Source of the DNA: Cenococcum geophilum 1.58
Lineage: Eukaryota; Ascomycota; Dothideomycetes; Gloniales; Gloniaceae
DNA: 64,000 nucleotides
Reading direction: 5' to 3'
NCBI GenBank assembly: GCA_001692895.1
Contig: KV748184.1
Span: forward strand, 1,116,001-1,180,000
Shown: positions 60,963 through 64,000 of the stretch, one piece after another
Layout of the letters: every line of letters starts with the position of its first letter
Numbering within the stretch: position 1 is the first letter of the stretch
Notes under the pieces: generated by a model
What the model was told of the DNA's origin: nothing
The model's input: only the letters and a program-made list of their open reading frames with translations
Databases searched by the model: none
Position numbers and translations under genes: made by a program

Positions 60963-61052
60963 TTGCTAGCTAAAGCTTTGCTAACTAAGGCTTTATTAGC
61001 TAAGGTTTTACTAACTAAAGCTTTGCTAGCTAAGGCTTTATTAGCTAAACCT
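60963..61052 (+). repeat. 15-bp tandem repeat (TTGCTAGCTAAAGCT), six units
   Basis: Alternating (T/C)TTGCTAGCTAAAGC and (T/C)TTATTAGCTAAGG units. On the plus strand they encode LLAKALLTKALLAKVLLTKA, an amphipathic Lys-Ala-Leu repeat in frame with the upstream relic. The units are near-palindromic (GCTAGC, AGCT). Confidence 0.8.
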
Positions 61053-62040
61053 TAATTCCCGTTAATTTCTCGTACTTATCCGGGTGCATTTTTTTGCGGT
61101 ACTAGCTAATTATTTTTATAGTTACTAAATGCTTTTTGTAGGGTTTATAGTAATTATTCTATAGCTAGTTAAGGTAGGTACTATAGAGAGTATATAACGG
61201 TTATACGTCCTTTATAAATTTAATATATCTTAAGAGGGAACTTATTGCTATAAAACGGGAGTAGCACCCACTAACTATGCATTTAAATTTCCCTTTAGAC
61301 TTATTTACGTTCTCCTTTAGTAGATATATAGGTACCTCTATAGCGTTTTTTAGAATATTGGTTTCCTCTTTAGAGCTAGGAAACTCTATTATAGAAGTTT
61401 GGTCTATAACCTAATAAGTATAAAATTTAATAGTAAGATATAAAGTAAAATGCTTTTTTACTATATTTTCCGTCTTAAGGATAATCTATTAAGATAATAA
61501 TAATATAAGAAATGTATAGCAGGGGAGTTCTAAGAGAGATAGAAGGAGACGTATAGGCTCCAGTATTTATATTGTTCCAATATAAATGTCTAATTAATAA
61601 GGGCTAGAGGATTTAAAAGATGTGCGCTAATATAATATGCGCCGCACTGCTTAGCTTGGCGTATTATTAACTAGTTATATTATATTTTAGCGTATAAGCT
61701 GCTCTCTATAACTGCTTCCTTAGTATAGTCCAATAAACTACGCCTTAAATGTAGGAAAATTGACATACTATTAGAAGCGGTGCTTAGTCGATTTTTTAGA
61801 AAACGAATTTGGAATCTAGTTTAGCGATACCAGATCGGAAAAAAATTAAAATCTAGATTTAAGAAACTAAATTCCGGGATCCTGAATTTTAAATCTTTCC
61901 TACCTTTAAATATCCGCGGGTTTTTAGGGGTAGGCGATATTTCGCCCTCTTCCAATCTTCTATAAACTAGGCTTATATTATAACTACTTTTAAGATTTTT
62001 TACAGCTCGTACTACACTTAGAAAAAGAGGTGATAGCAAT
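61053..62040. other. AT-rich spacer, nothing recognised
   Basis: Holds an AATCTAGATTTAAGAAAC segment near 61850 of the kind seen at 26.3 and 51.3 kb. The 72-residue minus-strand ORF at 61821-62039 has no recognisable motif. Confidence 0.4.
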
Positions 62041-62074
62041 AGATACGCTAGGTAAAGACTTCGCAGCTATTAAA

Positions 62075-62600
62075 GTGTAGTGTTTTAAAGGGGTTGTAAA
62101 GGTTAACCTTAAAGCACTTAATTTTAAGCATCCTTTAGCGCGTAAATATTATTATAGGCCGTCTAAAAAAAAGGTTATAGTTTTAAAAAATGTTTTTAAG
62201 AGAACTAGTTGCGACTAATTAACTAAGGAATATTTTATTAAGGCTACTATAGATAATAATACACTTGTGGATGCCCTTAGGGTCTCTAGTATTAACGAGG
62301 ATACACTTTATTAAAAGGAAGATACTATAAAGATTCCTTACCTTCCTATAGCCTAAGTTGATTGCCTTAATAGATTATACCGCATTTATACTGCCGAGTA
62401 AGTTCTAGATCTAAATAATTAATAGTAAACTATTAAGCTTTACTCTAAACGTAAGTTTTAATATTTATACCCCTTTAAGTATCTAACGCGATTTCTAGAA
62501 CTCTCTTTAAATGCTTTAATAAATATTATAGAGGCCTTTAAAAACAAGCAGCCCTTTTTAGACGGAGAAATATTTTATAAGATCTTATTGTTCGTACTAA
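62075..62600 (+). pseudogene. Unrecognised RIP-degraded gene fragment
   Basis: Plus-strand frame: VVKVNLKALNFKHPLARKYY (about 62092), KVIVLKNVFKRTSCD, LTKEYFIKATIDNNTLVDAL, RVSSINEDTLY, VDCLNRLYRIYTAE, and FLELSLNALINIIEAFKNKQ (about 62490). It is cut off where the non-RIPed Copia end starts near 62605. It looks like a fungal accessory protein but I cannot name it. Confidence 0.48.
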
Positions 62601-62604
62601 CTTA

Positions 62605-64000
62605 ATAGCACGAGTGAGTCAGATCTAGGGGCACGAAATACGTATAGTATCGTATGCTCTTTTGGATAATAGTAACTGTCGATTGTATAAAGCAGACTAC
62701 GTGGTCTATATACTAATGCACCTCCCCCCTAATTAATCAGTGCTTTATAAGTGCACCAGACGCGTAAGCAAGTGGTTGGTGCACCGAACGCGTAAACGCG
62801 TACCTGGTGTACCAAACGCGTAAGCACGCGATCGGTACAGCAGGTGCTGTAATTATACACTAGCGGTACTTGAAAAATAAAACCAGATATATACACCCTC
62901 CATAATTGCTTTAATAAAACCATAAAACACAAAGGAAAATACATAGGAAATCTCCCTGAGGTGCCATCTAGGCTGCTTTCCAAACGGTGCCCCAAGCTGG
63001 CCGTAAGTCCTGCTTACGGTCCGTAAAATAAACCGTACGGCCGTTTAACGGGCTGTAAGTTAGATCTTAAGGGCCGCTAAGGCGCTAGTGCTAAGCAAGC
63101 TAATGGCGATTTCCTATCCCGGGGATAGAAAATCGTAATTAGTTAGTTTAACCGTCCTATAAAATTTAGCAGGTTACGTAAGTCCACTAAGTCCCACTAT
63201 AGCTTTCTACCGTTTTCCACCTATACCGTATAACGGGCCGTAAACGTACTGTAGGTGCTCCATTAGTCCCGTTCCACCCATTCTATAACTTCTAGGTTAA
63301 GCTTATTTATATTAATTAGGGTTTTAAGGGCTTAACACGGCTTTGCCTTAGTTATAGCGTCTACTAAGTTATTTCCGCCGCTAATCTATTTAACCTCCGT
63401 AATCTTACGTCGTTTATAGGCCTAATATAGGCACATTAGGTCGACCATAAGCCTCTTCTCTTATATCGTACCTAGTTTAACTAGGCAGTTATAGAGGGAC
63501 TTTAAATCGGTATATAGAACTAGGGGTAACTGCTCTAGCTATAGGATCTTTTGGATTGTTAATTTAATTACGGCTACTATATTAAAGCTATAACCTAGTA
63601 CGTATAGTTCGGAAGCTAGTACACTACAGGTTACTCGTTTATATTTAATTAAGGACTAGTACAGGATATTTACGTCCTAATTATAGTCCGTAAGTATAAG
63701 TATAAAGCCGATTTGTAATAATAGGTCCCTATTATTAGTAAAGGAGGCGTCTGTAAATACTAGTAGGCTAAGGGATTTTAGGTCTAGTGGTATAAAGGTA
63801 AGTCCCCTTACTGCATTATTAATTTGCCACTAGATACACTTATTAAGCTACTTAATATTTTCCTCTTACAGATCTACTACCTGGGCCGTAAAGGACAAAT
63901 CGTAGGCAAATTCGGGTTGGCAGACTATAGCAATATAGGCGCCTCTTGCGCGCTAGGCGGCGTATTAGTCCTTTATATTTACAGTCTTACGGGTCTCTCT
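62605..64000 (-). mobile_element. Ty1/Copia retrotransposon fossil, 3' part, continues beyond the window
   Basis: From 64000 to about 63270 the minus strand gives the C-terminal Copia RNase H: FTDASFTNNRDLLLQIGFIL near 63750, LASELYVLGYSFNIVAV near 63620, LPLVLYTDLKSLYNCLVKLG near 63530, KRLMVDLMCL near 63460 and LVDAITKAKPC near 63365. This part is RIPed. From about 63060 to 62605 the sequence is GC-balanced and CpA/TpG-rich, with a purine tract (TTAGGGGGGAGGTGCA on the minus strand) near 62722. The stretch 62615-62720 starts TGAG and ends TGCA and could be a short 3' LTR, the rest being 3' UTR. Broken in several places; LTR boundaries uncertain. Confidence 0.75.
62751..62834. repeat. 28-bp tandem repeat, three units
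   Basis: Three units beginning GTGCACC(A/G)(G/A)ACGCGTAA, exactly 28 bp apart, with a fourth partial start at 62835. They lie in the non-RIPed 3' region of the Copia element and are rich in MluI-like ACGCGT cores. Confidence 0.85.

Noticed and set aside
62729-62995. 88-residue minus-strand ORF
   Set aside because: Lies in the non-coding 3' region of the Copia element over the 28-bp repeats; no motif.
1-64000. tRNA, rRNA and CRISPR arrays
   Set aside because: No cloverleaf, rRNA core or regular spacer-repeat array seen; CRISPR is not expected in a fungus and the tandem arrays have no unique spacers.

Overview
The window looks like a strongly AT-rich, gene-poor compartment of a filamentous ascomycete (Pezizomycotina; Eurotiales-like is my best guess, from the accessory protein families). 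I see no gene that looks intact. Almost every recognisable coding stretch is broken by in-frame TAA/TAG codons where Gln or Trp would be expected, and CpA/TpG are replaced by TpA. This is the signature of repeat-induced point mutation (RIP), the fungal genome defence that hits duplicated DNA. The longest ORFs are mostly low-complexity arrays or shadows.

Layout. 1-1090: 3' end of a LINE (minus). 1250-3430: relic of a Ser/Thr kinase gene (plus). 3456-3606 and 13827-13977: two 151-bp fold-back MITEs in opposite orientation. 4330-9360: at least two minus-strand relics, one a kinase-like protein with an N-terminal heptad coiled coil. 12.49-12.65 kb: short GC-balanced island. 12.69-13.48 kb: F-box/ankyrin relic. 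14.3-25.5 kb: a RING-patatin phospholipase gene cut in two by an 8.8-kb Gypsy element (15109-23935), which itself carries a 5'-truncated LINE and a short solo-LTR-like insert. 26.75-27.54 kb: second F-box/ankyrin relic. 27.6-33.1 kb: unrecognised minus-strand relics. 33872-35766: non-RIPed element with terminal inverted repeats, packed with tandem arrays. 38513-46599: second Gypsy element with LTRs of unequal length. 48.7-50.0 kb: sirtuin relic. 50.1-51.0 kb: ankyrin array. 51.5-62.6 kb: unrecognised relics with short tandem repeats. 62.6 kb to the end: 3' part of a Ty1/copia element.

The genes no longer work together. As a group (kinases, patatin, sirtuin, F-box and ankyrin proteins) they resemble the multi-copy accessory repertoire of fungal lineage-specific or subtelomeric regions. 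Their RIP damage implies each was once part of duplicated DNA. The best-supported histories are the nested insertions in the patatin gene, where target-site duplications, LTRs, LINE and RIP give a relative order. The most unusual object is the 1.9-kb TIR element at 33.9-35.8 kb. All family assignments come from reading translations by eye; no search was run.
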